DNA from: Macrobrachium rosenbergii
Lineage: Eukaryota; Arthropoda; Malacostraca; Decapoda; Palaemonidae
Reading direction: 5' to 3'
Assembly (NCBI RefSeq): GCF_040412425.1
Contig: NC_089777.1
Coordinates: 34,678,537-34,742,536 of the forward strand
DNA: 64,000 nucleotides
This document shows, piece by piece, positions 24,051-32,314 of this stretch (positions are counted from its first letter, which is position 1; every line of letters begins with the position of its first letter). The notes under the pieces are model-generated. The model saw only the letters and a list, made by a program, of their open reading frames with translations. It searched no databases and had not been told where the DNA came from. A program made the translations under genes and the position numbers.

Positions 24051-24445
24051 CCCACCCCTCGTTTTTCCCACCCGGGAGAAATACTCAGCAGTGGGTGCTA
24101 AATTTGGGATGACGTGTCAGTCTCGTGATGACGCCTACTTGGCGGTCGGGTGAGTATTCGGGTTACAAGTGTGTAATGGCTCATCCAATTTGGGTCTTTG
24201 AGAATTGAGAAGTCTATTGGACAAAGGCCTGTGGAGGCGTAATAGCTCACCCTGGTATATATCAACATCTGTTTGAGATGATCGAACTAGAGGTAGTAAC
24301 TCCAGCATTCTACATAGCTTTTTTCTCTGGTATATATAGCAATCTTATACCTAGAAATGTGCTAATTGGAACCAATTTCCACAGAGAAACCCACGAATGT
24401 GAGAGTCCGCGAATCATGAGAACGCGAATATGGGGGTTTACTGTA

Positions 24446-24866
24446 TTAAGTAATCACCTGTAATTTAATGTCCTTTCATAAGTCATGCATAATACACTTG
24501 GTAGTTTGCTCTTATACATATTAGGAAATCTATTTAAATGTATAAATCATGGTTTCTATAGAACATATGATCACATCCATTTGTGAAGTGATTATCATTA
24601 TGTTGTTTTGCTTGAATGCTTTTTTAGGTTGTATCCTTTCGAGTTCTATCATAGTGGTCTGCATTCATCACTGGTAACACTTATTCATTACTTAAATCTT
24701 TTCAATCTCACAAATGTGAAGATATGCGCCAGCATTTAAATGGTATTTAAATCCCTTGTGAAAGCGTGATTAAGAAAAATAACTTATCTTATGGAGATGT
24801 GATTTGTATCCTGTATTTTTTCCATTTTCATATCAATTTGCTATTGTTTCAGTGAATGGGCTACTT
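24446..24866. other. Unassigned AT-rich spacer
   Basis: No gene, RNA or repeat recognised between the Tigger-type repeat and the palindromic MITE. Confidence 0.4.
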
Positions 24867-25088
24867 GGTCCATCCATACCGTCGTGCATTTGCCCGACGG
24901 GCAAAACAATTACCATGTCAAAAATGGAGAATCGCATTAGACTCGAGGGAAAAACCTCAATTGCTCTGGTAAGAAAGTGTTGCTAGATCCATCGAAGTCT
25001 TTCCCTCGAATATGACGTCCTGATTCTCCATTTTTGACATGGCAACAGTTTTGCCAGTCGGGCATATGCACGATGGTGTGGATAGACC
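24867..25088. mobile_element. Palindromic (foldback) MITE-like element
   Basis: Two arms of about 90-95 bp are inverted copies. The left arm has gtcgtgcatttgcccgacgg, gcaaaac, ccatgtcaaaaatggagaat and cgagggaaa in that order; the right arm has the complement of each in reverse order. The spacer is about 35 bp. Arm divergence is modest. The element has no coding capacity and could fold into one long hairpin. No clear target duplication was identified. Confidence 0.75.
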
Positions 25089-25182
25089 CTTATTCACATC
25101 ACTACTGTAACTGTAAATACATCAAATGGACTTGGAAATATTTGGAGAAATTCTCTACACAATAATGGCAAAACAAATACTA

Positions 25183-25536
25183 TTTTCAATTTATTCATAT
25201 TCAAATAACATCAGTATTAGGTGCACCCTCTAAGAGCTTCAACAAAGAAGAATTATACTATTTCTGATTTATTTTCAAATAACATCAATATTTCGCCCAC
25301 CCTCCAAGCTTCCACAAATAGAAAAACTATTTCAAATTTATTTATATTCAAATAACATCAATATTTGGTCAGCCCTCCAAGAACTTCAAGAACAAGATTC
25401 TAATCTATTTTCAACTATATCAATATTGGGTCCATCCTCCAAGAGGTTCTACAATAAAAAATATATACTATTTTTAATTTATTTGTTTTCAATAACATCA
25501 GTATTTGATCCATCCGCCATGAGCTTCAATAACTTC
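25183..25536 (-). repeat. Five-fold tandem repeat of the Tc1 transposase 3' end
   Basis: Units of about 63-78 bp start near 25183, 25261, 25331, 25409 and 25472. Each contains caaataacatcartattt-like sequence, then a ccctccaagagcttc-like block. The last unit includes the final codons of the transposase (EAHGGWIKY) and its stop, so the other four are duplicates of the coding end plus 3' flank. Units differ by point changes and small indels. Confidence 0.75.
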
Positions 25537-26529
25537 ATTAATTCTTTTTGGCATAGAATTGACGAGATTCAGACAGATGTTGGGGCGGTGGCGGATACTT
25601 TCCCATACATCCTGGGCATGTCTTACAATTGCTTCCTTGGTGCGCTCTTGGCCAATATCCCAGTCTTGAACCATGATGCCCCACAGATTTTCGATGGGGT
25701 TCATGTCGCATCCTTTTGTCGGCCAATCCAAGAATTCAATCTCTGGGTGTAACTGGGCCCATTCACTTACCCTGTGGAAGGTATGGATTGGGCTCCTGTC
25801 CTGCACAACCTTAATAGTTTGGGGAGCTGGAATAGCTATAGTTCGCACAGTCCGTAATAGTGATTCAAGGATGCCGATGTATTTTTCGCTTGTTAGTCGG
25901 CCTTCGATCTGTAAGAGCTCACCAGGTCCAAAAGCCCACATCCACCCCCACATAGCAGTGCTTACTCTACCACTTTTTGCTCTTTCATTGATGTTTTGTT
26001 TACTATACCTTGTGTTGCGGACCCTCCAGCAGATCCTTTCCCCTGCTTTCACTGACGAGAAACACTTTTCATCGGTGATTATAACATTTTGCCAAAATGT
26101 AGCATCCTCTGCAGAATACTGAAGTGCAAATCCCAGCCGATGTTCTCGGGCGGTGTGTTTCAATGCCTCTTTCAATGCTGGGACATGACACATTATACCA
26201 TTTGCTTGGAGGCCGCGTCTCATTGTAAGTGGGCTGCAGATTAGTCCAAGGTCCCGTGTTATCTTCAAGGCTGATTTAAAGGGACTTCTCTGTGACGCTT
26301 CTACGATGGCTTGGTCTTGCTGAGGTGTTGTAACTTTAGGCCGTCCACTGTGGGGTCTGGTTTGCACTGACCCTTCTTCTTGCCATCGTTTGATCCACTT
26401 ATGAACCGTTGATCGATGGAGCCCAGTTCTATGTGCAGTAACACTGACAGGCAAATTGCACTCCCATAAAGCAATAATTCTTGCACGATCAGTTATGACT
26501 GAGGTGGAATTTGCCCTTTGCTCTGCCAT
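25498..26529 (-). CDS. Tc1-like transposase, intact frame
   Basis: From the preferred ATG at 26529 (MAEQRANSTS) this is 343 residues, the usual Tc1 size; the open frame extends 20 codons upstream with no family similarity. The N-terminal half holds two helix-turn-helix units (TDRARIIALWE ... GLHRSTVHKWIKRWQEEGS; GRPKV linker; then SPLTMRRGLQ). The catalytic core has VIITDEKCFSS (first Asp), VVQDRSPIHT (second Asp) and CDMNPIENLWG (Glu), with 35 residues between the last Asp and Glu by my count. WPTKGCDMNPIENLWG is typical of Tc1/mariner. No stop or frameshift is present, so the copy looks young. Terminal inverted repeats were not found; the downstream end is occupied by the tandem repeat. Confidence 0.92.
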   Translation of the reverse strand: MAEQRANSTSVITDRARIIALWECNLPVSVTAHRTGLHRSTVHKWIKRWQEEGSVQTRPHSGRPKVTTPQQDQAIVEASQRSPFKSALKITRDLGLICSPLTMRRGLQANGIMCHVPALKEALKHTAREHRLGFALQYSAEDATFWQNVIITDEKCFSSVKAGERICWRVRNTRYSKQNINERAKSGRVSTAMWGWMWAFGPGELLQIEGRLTSEKYIGILESLLRTVRTIAIPAPQTIKVVQDRSPIHTFHRVSEWAQLHPEIEFLDWPTKGCDMNPIENLWGIMVQDWDIGQERTKEAIVRHAQDVWESIRHRPNICLNLVNSMPKRINEVIEAHGGWIKY

Positions 26530-26589
26530 GTTCTCAGAAACAAATATCGTAGATAAGAGCAATGTGTGATAACAATTGCCCATAATCAT

Positions 26590-27814
26590 ATCAAATCAAA
26601 ATCATATGGAAGATATTGTTATGAGAGTAGATATTGTTGGATGAAATATAATTCTATTTCAAATGTTCTTTCAATTTATATTTGTGCTTTCAATCACAAT
26701 ATGAAATGTAAGTAACTTACAAGGGAGTTGCGATGCTTCTATGGACGTATGAATTTTCCATTTTCGAAAATAACCTCTGGTCCTTGGTCATTGGTGGAGC
26801 ACTTTGTAAGCTCGGTAGTTCAGAAAATGCTGATGAACGATGCTTAACAATAATTATCATCACTTAAAGAACCTCAAAGTTGAAATAATATTCAAAATAG
26901 AAAAAAAAAACTTGAAAGATAATTGAATATAACATTGTTCTATATGAATGAATTAGTTTTCTTATAAGATGTCTGAAATTGAAAATATATATAATTATGC
27001 AATGCAATTCTAATAAAGAAACAAACTCCCTCCCCAAGTCCTTTGCATCCCTGCAAAGCTAATGTCTCTGCACTATTCCATTGCGAGCCTCGTACTGCAT
27101 TGTTACTGGTTTAAACTAATTAAAATTAACTATTTTAATAGGGCCAGCTGATGTGTGTACAAGCCAAAATACAGGTGAATTGAACATGTCTTACAACACA
27201 AAATTTTGGGAAAAAAATTCAAAACAATCAGCACTCACTCTTCCCTAAAAACAGATCAATACCAAAATAAAAATAATAAAAAAAATAAAAGGTTTTAAAA
27301 GAACAAGTTCTGCTTTACACTTACAACAAGAAATGCGAACACAGCAAAAAAAAAAAAAAACTTTAACGCTGTGTGTGGCAACCATGGCATCAAAATTTTA
27401 ATCACACTACACACTGCAATGTACTAAACTTTCCTCAAACAGCTGGAAAAAAAAAAAAATCATTTGGAAATTTAGACACAACAACATAAAATAAAAGCTG
27501 TGAAATTTTTAACAAAACAAGAAAAACACATTTTCAAAGCATCAATTTACCTTAAGACAACTACACAAAATAATAATAATGAAAAATCATATATCATGCA
27601 CAAAAATTCCAGCACCTGTGCGAATTGAACATAAAAGAAATCTTACAGAAAATGTGCCTCCAGGTTGGTATTTTACTGAACACAAAATAAGTGACAACAA
27701 CAACAAAAAATGAAAGCATTGACATAACAAAAAACGTTGGACACGCAAATGAAAACCACTGCTGTTGAGACTGGTTGATATCTCTAAGGTTAAGTGCAAT
27801 GTGAAATCAAAGGG
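26590..27814. other. Unassigned AT-rich sequence
   Basis: Several A-rich tracts (26899-26909, 27346-27360, 27447-27459), no supported ORF and no recognised repeat. It may include the 5' end of the Tc1-like element, but no inverted end was seen. Confidence 0.4.
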
Positions 27815-28637
27815 GGAACTGTGTCAAGCGCCCTAGACTGCTGATAATCAGAAGACTTTGCACGTAGACAGATCCGTTACCAAAGGTTGTTCTCTTTGCT
27901 GCTCGCTGGGAGTGAAGAAGGAAAAGGAGAAAGGAATAAGACCATTCACTGCAGTCACAATCTCTTTCAAACCAACATCTGGACTAGGTACAATTTACCC
28001 ACAAGGAGCACTGGTAAGTTAGACCACTTGTTGGGCAGCCACCATCGGGCGCAAGGAAAGTGTCCAAGGACCTATGAGTGACGTCCTTCAGGCAGAGGTG
28101 AAGGTTGTCTGACGATTCCATGTACCAGCCCTCAAAACTTGTTGAACCGACAGTGTTTTCCTAAAAGCGATGGGGGGCTGAGACCCCTGACATCATGAGC
28201 TTTAGGTCGTACTGAGCTGTCATCTACATTAGTAGTAGTATACAGTATGCACTTTTGATAACCTCCCGTAGCCAGGAGGAGATGGTATTCCTGGACATTT
28301 CTTTATTGTTCGGCCAGTACTAACAAAAAGCCTTTGACACCCAGGTCTGAGGTATTGAGTTCTTTTTAGATAGTAGTGCAGTGTCTGAACTGGACATAAG
28401 AGCATTTCACTGGGATCATCGGCAACAAAATCTGCAAGGGACAGAAACTCTAATCTGTCATCGGGAACTGCTAGGGAAATTCTCCTGCACAGCTGGAATA
28501 CCGGTTGTGAAATCATTCGATGTAATACGATGAAGGTATGGCGGAGTAATACATAGTGGAGTAAAAGATGGTCTTTTAATGTGTGAGGTGACATGCCATC
28601 TTTCATTGTCTTAGGTGAAAGGTGTTTTTGGATTAAT
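27815..28637 (-). pseudogene. DIRS-like tyrosine recombinase fragment (second family), 3' part
   Basis: Minus-strand frames give LCPVQTLHYYLKRT, RPGCQRLFVSTG and IKKCPGIP (about 28290-28400), then an AHDVRGL-like His-x-x-Arg block near 28195 and a TSF-LRD-like block followed by HRSLDTFSLGPVVAAQQVV-like sequence near 28000-28110. The plus-strand remnant at 45270-45600 carries the same series (LCPIRALHSYL, IKKCPRI, HRSLDTVSLG), so the two are one family, distinct from DIRS copies 1 and 2. It is truncated at 28637 where DIRS copy 2 begins, and frameshifts make it dead. Confidence 0.75.
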
Positions 28638-28640
28638 TAA

Positions 28641-28958
28641 AGGATTTTGACAAAGGAAAATCTATTTCTGGGGAGATACCTGTGTCACCCGGTGAAATAA
28701 CCTTTCAGCACTTATTTCTAGGTAAAGCTATTGCTAAATATACCAGAGAAAAGCTAAAAAGCTAAGCCGGAGTTACTACCCCCGGTGCGAGCTCCATGGT
28801 ATGGAGTCGTGTATGAGAAAGGGTGAGATTGTCACAATCACAGGCCTCTGCCCTGTAAACTTTCCCAATGTCAAAAGTCCCACTGAGTGAGGTGCTGTTA
28901 CATACCCCCACACCACTCGCGGACTGTAAACAAGCCGGCGTCACCCACATTCCACATT
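28641..28958 (-). repeat. DIRS copy 2, 3' inverted terminal repeat
   Basis: Inverse of 40729-40505 plus 36916-36849 through blocks such as gtgctgttacatacccccac, ctttcccaatgtcaaaagtc and cccggtgcgagctccatggt. The outermost 58 or so bases (aaaggattttgacaaaggaa ... ggtga) are not part of the opposite repeat; their reverse complement is the first half of the internal complementary region. Confidence 0.88.
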
Positions 28959-29012
28959 AGCAGCCCACACTGGAATGGTATTTTACCAGGGGAAGAAAGA
29001 AACATGGGGTGG

Positions 29013-29107
29013 TCACTGGGTGACACAGGTCTCTCCCCAGAAATAGATTTTTCCTTTGTCAAAATCCTTTTTCTTGGTTTCTCGACCTGTGTCAGCCGGT
29101 GAAATAA
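29013..29107 (-). repeat. DIRS copy 2 internal complementary region
   Basis: 29013-29073 (tcactgggtgacacaggtct ... caaaatccttttt) is the reverse complement of the left tip 28641-28697. 29074-29107 (cttggtttctcgacctgtgt, then cagccggtgaaat) is the reverse complement of the right tip 40693-40729. The region is therefore a copy of the circle joint and sits beside the 3' repeat, as in DIRS-1. Confidence 0.9.
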
Positions 29108-29516
29108 TAACAGAGAAATCAAAATACCATCCTGAAACAAAAGGAAACCTGTAGAGGAAAGTAATAAAACTAAATGTCTGCAAGAGTTTTAATATCCTAG
29201 TAGCAAGAATGGCATTAAGACATAATGATATCATAATATACTTAGTTTTAATATAACATAATGATACATGAATACATAATCATAATTGGATAAGAGTACT
29301 TAAAATTACAAACTTAAGTACTAAACATATACTTAAAACTAATGTAAGGAAACTGTGTTCCACAAAACAATACATGTACATATAAAGTAAACAATTAGCA
29401 GAACAAATTCATGTCATGGTCAGGAGAAAGGCTGTGAAGCATGCCTGACCTGGAGATGACCAAGGGGAATAAATGAGGCAGGTAGGAGGGAGGAGAGTGA
29501 CTGAGTACAGAAAGAA

Positions 29517-32009
29517 TCAAACTGGGGGGGGAACTATGTTCCCTGCCGCCACTGTAGAAAATTTGAGAGCTTCTAGTGATTTCAGGTAGTGGCGTTTAAA
29601 AACTACGGGGGATTTCCACCCCGTGTATTTTGACAGATCCTCAAAATTCATATAATGAAAATAGTTAGTGGAGGTGGCCACTGCCCTGATGTCATGCACT
29701 TTTGGGACTGAATCTGGGTTTGCATGTTTAATGAAATATAGGATCTGTTGTCTAATGGCTTTCAAAGAAATGGTTCCTCCCCCTTCCCTTACAAATAAAG
29801 GCCCGGAAGTTATGTGTGAGGTCCTGTCTAAGAAGGCTTTCAGGGTAAAGACTGGGCATAAGGACAGGTCCTGTGGGGGGGATGATCTTCCAGGAGACCA
29901 CCTATCTTGAGGATCTTCATTTTTAGCTAGGAACTTAAGGTGAGGAGCTAGTAACACTTCACCTGATGGAAGGAAATCAAAATGATTGGGTTCTCTAGAC
30001 AAGGCAGCCAGTTCAGAAATTCGAGCACCTGAAGCTAAGCTAATCAAAAATAAGGTCTTCCTTAATAAGTTAGTGAAAGAACAATTATGATTATCTATTT
30101 CTGAAGCTAACTTAAGGACATCATTTAAGAACCAGGAAACCGACTGTGGGCGGGCTACTGGTCTCAAACGAGCACAGGCTTTAGGGATAGACGAAAAATA
30201 AGAGTGTGTTAAGTTAATCTTAAACCCGTGTAAAAATATCCTTTTCAAGGCTGATTTTGCTGTAGTAATGGTACTTGGGGCCAGACCTTTTTCAAATAAT
30301 GACCTAAAAAATGAAATGGCTAAGTTAGTGGTCATTACTGTAGCTTCAGATTCTTTTAAGAAGAGTGCCAATTTCTTAACTGCCGAGTCGTATTGTCTAA
30401 GAGTGGAGTCCCTTTTATCTGATTCTAGGAACAAAGTGTTAATAGGATCAATATTAGCATCCCTTTGAGCAGCAAACTTCATGAAATCCACAAAGCTAGG
30501 GCATTCTGAATTCTTGAGGAAGCTGACACAGTCTGAGTTTGTACTATTTGTGTCAGTTTCGGGTTGGGAATTTGCAAACACCGAAGCTTCAGCTCTAGAA
30601 GAAGTGGAAACCAGTTGCTCTTCGGCCAATTTGGAGCTACTAAGGCTACTTGGCCCTTGAATGTCCTGAGTTTGTGAAGGACTTTTAATAACAGGTTTAC
30701 TGGGGGGAAGAGGTAGATTCTTTTCCACTTGTTCCAATCTATGGACATTGCATCTGTGGAGTGAGCTAGAGGGTCCAGGTTGGGAGCCACATAGCAAGGT
30801 AGTTTGTGGTTGCATTCTGTTGCAAAGAGATCTACTTCGAGACCCGGAACTTGGTTGCAAATCCACCTGAAGGAAGTTTTGTCCAGGGACCATTCCGACT
30901 CCAGCGGAGTTGTCCTGGATAGGGAATCTGCAATGACATTCCGGACCCCTGCAAGGTGGGTAGCAGACAGATGCCACTGGTGTTTGTTTGCTAGAGAGAA
31001 TATTGCTATCATAACCTGGTTGATCCGACTCGACTTGGAACCTCCCCTGTTCAAACAGTGCACTACTACTGTGCTGTCGAGAACCAATCTTATATGAATC
31101 CGATTGTTCGGGCGCAGTTTCTTCAGGGTTAGAAAGACTGCCATGGCTTCCAGAACATTGATATGAAACTGGCGGAACATGGTAGACCAAGTCCCCTGCA
31201 CCTTCTTGTGTTGGGAGTATCCTCCCCACCCGCTTAGGGAAGCGTCGGTGTGAATCACTAGGGATGGCGGAGGAAACTGAAGGGGCACTGACTTCGATAA
31301 ACTCTTGACGGACGTCCAAGGCCCGAGTCTCTTCTTCAGAATCGGTGGAATCAGAGATACTTTGTCTCTGAACCTGACATTGGCTCGACTCCGCCATACC
31401 CTGTTTATATCTTTCAGTTTGGATTTCAAAAGAAGATCCGTCACTGAAGCAAACTGAAGAGAACCTAAGACTCTTTCTTGGGTACGACGGAAACTTTCTT
31501 GTTCTTGAGAAATTGTCTGTTTGCTTTTCGCTATTTCTCTCCGTTTGGCCGGCGGAAGGGATAGTCTGTGTGTACCCAGGTCCCACTGGATTCCTAACCA
31601 CTGAAAGCGACTCTCCGGCACTAGGCGGGATTTCTCCCTGTTTATCTGAAAGCCCAGTGATTCTAGAAAGCCGATTACTATGGCTGTTGCTCTCCGGCAT
31701 TCGTCGACGTTGGACGCCCAAACGATCCAATCGTCTAGGTATGCGGCTAGCATGATCCCTTGAGACCGGAGTTGTTGAACTACCGTATCCGCCAGTTTGG
31801 TGAAGATTCTGGGAGCTATATTGAGACCGAATGGCATGACCCTGAATGAGTATGCTTGATTTCCTAGTCTGAACCCCAGATAAGGAGAGAACCTTCTCGC
31901 AATCGGGACGTGATAATAGGCGTCTGAAAGATCTATAGAGGTGGTTACGGCTCCACGGGGAAGTAGGGTCCGAACCTGCGAGATTGTAAGCATCCGAAAC
32001 TTGTCGCAT
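29517..32009 (-). CDS. DIRS copy 2 tyrosine recombinase; frame stays open under RT/RNase H
   Basis: One uninterrupted frame of 830 codons. Recombinase similarity occupies the C-terminal 350 or so residues (from about 30560): SAM-like core (LRQYDSAVKKLALFLKESEA, LAPSTITTAKSALKRIF), then GARISELAALSREPN (first Arg), VHDIRAVATSTNYFHY (His-x-x-Arg) and VFKRHYLKSLEAL (probable nucleophilic Tyr), ending GNIVPPPV. All the catalytic motifs are present. The upstream 480 or so codons are Ser/Arg/Gln-rich and lie in a different frame within RT/RNase H; no domain is recognisable. Whether translation really begins upstream or near the recombinase is unknown. The family integrates a circular DNA intermediate in the nucleus. 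Confidence 0.88.
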   Translation of the reverse strand: MRQVSDAYNLAGSDPTSPWSRNHLYRSFRRLLSRPDCEKVLSLSGVQTRKSSILIQGHAIRSQYSSQNLHQTGGYGSSTTPVSRDHASRIPRRLDRLGVQRRRMPESNSHSNRLSRITGLSDKQGEIPPSAGESLSVVRNPVGPGYTQTIPSAGQTERNSEKQTDNFSRTRKFPSYPRKSLRFSSVCFSDGSSFEIQTERYKQGMAESSQCQVQRQSISDSTDSEEETRALDVRQEFIEVSAPSVSSAIPSDSHRRFPKRVGRILPTQEGAGDLVYHVPPVSYQCSGSHGSLSNPEETAPEQSDSYKIGSRQHSSSALFEQGRFQVESDQPGYDSNILSSKQTPVASVCYPPCRGPECHCRFPIQDNSAGVGMVPGQNFLQVDLQPSSGSRSRSLCNRMQPQTTLLCGSQPGPSSSLHRCNVHRLEQVEKNLPLPPSKPVIKSPSQTQDIQGPSSLSSSKLAEEQLVSTSSRAEASVFANSQPETDTNSTNSDCVSFLKNSECPSFVDFMKFAAQRDANIDPINTLFLESDKRDSTLRQYDSAVKKLALFLKESEATVMTTNLAISFFRSLFEKGLAPSTITTAKSALKRIFLHGFKINLTHSYFSSIPKACARLRPVARPQSVSWFLNDVLKLASEIDNHNCSFTNLLRKTLFLISLASGARISELAALSREPNHFDFLPSGEVLLAPHLKFLAKNEDPQDRWSPGRSSPPQDLSLCPVFTLKAFLDRTSHITSGPLFVREGGGTISLKAIRQQILYFIKHANPDSVPKVHDIRAVATSTNYFHYMNFEDLSKYTGWKSPVVFKRHYLKSLEALKFSTVAAGNIVPPPV

Positions 32010-32272
32010 TGAATGTAGGAATTTAGACGGGACAAGTCTAGAATTACTCTTCGCTGACTGGAACCTTTCTTTGGAACACTGAATAGTCTGCCCTGAAATT
32101 TCAGATGTCTCGCTTTCTTTATTGCCCTCTTTATTAACAAATCTTTCACAAAGTCCTTCAGAGCTTTGGAGGGTGATTGATGGAACCTGATTGGGGGGGG
32201 GGAGGACTTCTGCTCCAACTCCACCCCAATCCCTTGGAGACTATGCTCTGGGCCCAGGGACTGAAGCTCCAC
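30479..32272 (-). CDS. DIRS copy 2 reverse transcriptase, RNase H and methylase-like region
   Basis: A 597-codon frame; RT similarity also extends upstream in a shifted frame to about 32440 (ISQVGGRLYHFRDQWSFSP). RT motifs: FSVPKKGSSQRRVILDLSRL, SIDLSDAYYHVPI, FRVMPFGLNIAPRIF and LAAYLDDWIVWASN (YLDD). RNase H: VIHTDASLSGWGGYSQ, EAMAVFLTL, LVLDSTVVVHCLNRGG and THLAGVRNVIADSLSR. Then VDLFATECNHKLP and VALVAPNWPKSNWFPLL, the methyltransferase-like block of DIRS elements. The frame is intact over RT and RNase H. In copy 1 the same domain is fused in frame to Gag, so the separate start at 32272 (ELQSLGPEHS) is probably caused by an indel near 32300. The protein would copy the element RNA and degrade the template. 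Confidence 0.92.
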   Translation of the reverse strand: MELQSLGPEHSLQGIGVELEQKSSPPPIRFHQSPSKALKDFVKDLLIKRAIKKARHLKFQGRLFSVPKKGSSQRRVILDLSRLNSYIQCDKFRMLTISQVRTLLPRGAVTTSIDLSDAYYHVPIARRFSPYLGFRLGNQAYSFRVMPFGLNIAPRIFTKLADTVVQQLRSQGIMLAAYLDDWIVWASNVDECRRATAIVIGFLESLGFQINREKSRLVPESRFQWLGIQWDLGTHRLSLPPAKRREIAKSKQTISQEQESFRRTQERVLGSLQFASVTDLLLKSKLKDINRVWRSRANVRFRDKVSLIPPILKKRLGPWTSVKSLSKSVPLQFPPPSLVIHTDASLSGWGGYSQHKKVQGTWSTMFRQFHINVLEAMAVFLTLKKLRPNNRIHIRLVLDSTVVVHCLNRGGSKSSRINQVMIAIFSLANKHQWHLSATHLAGVRNVIADSLSRTTPLESEWSLDKTSFRWICNQVPGLEVDLFATECNHKLPCYVAPNLDPLAHSTDAMSIDWNKWKRIYLFPPVNLLLKVLHKLRTFKGQVALVAPNWPKSNWFPLLLELKLRCLQIPNPKLTQIVQTQTVSASSRIQNALALWIS

Positions 32273-32314
32273 TGGTCCCGAAAATGGTACAACCTCCCGC
32301 CTACCTGAGATATC

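Larger units (their letters stand above)
18494..24378 (-). mobile_element. DIRS copy 1, rearranged: 3' end present at both sides in inverted orientation
   Basis: The main body is minus-strand: truncated Gag (from 23334), RT, RNase H, methylase-like region, tyrosine recombinase (stop at 19391-19393), internal complementary region (18885-18976) and 3' terminal repeat (18494-18884). At 23334/23335 it joins, inside Gag, a plus-strand copy of the last 85 or so codons of the recombinase, its 3' flank, a second complementary region (23962-24050) and a second 3' terminal repeat (24051-24378). The two arms form an inverted repeat of about 1.0-1.15 kb. The normal 5' repeat and Gag N terminus are absent, and the right arm lacks the outermost 60 or so bases. 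Confidence 0.88.
18232..24443. mobile_element. Tigger-type non-autonomous repeat split by DIRS copy 1
   Basis: The left end cagtgaacccccgtattc (18232 on) and right end gaatatgggggtttactg (ending 24443) are near-perfect inverted repeats flanked by TA on both sides, as in pogo/Tigger-like elements. The left part occupies 18232-18493 and the right part 24379-24443; the DIRS element lies between. The element has no coding capacity and would be about 330 bp without the insertion. Confidence 0.8.

Noticed and set aside
25183..25536. CRISPR-like array
   Set aside because: Units are contiguous diverged tandem copies without spacers, in a eukaryotic context.
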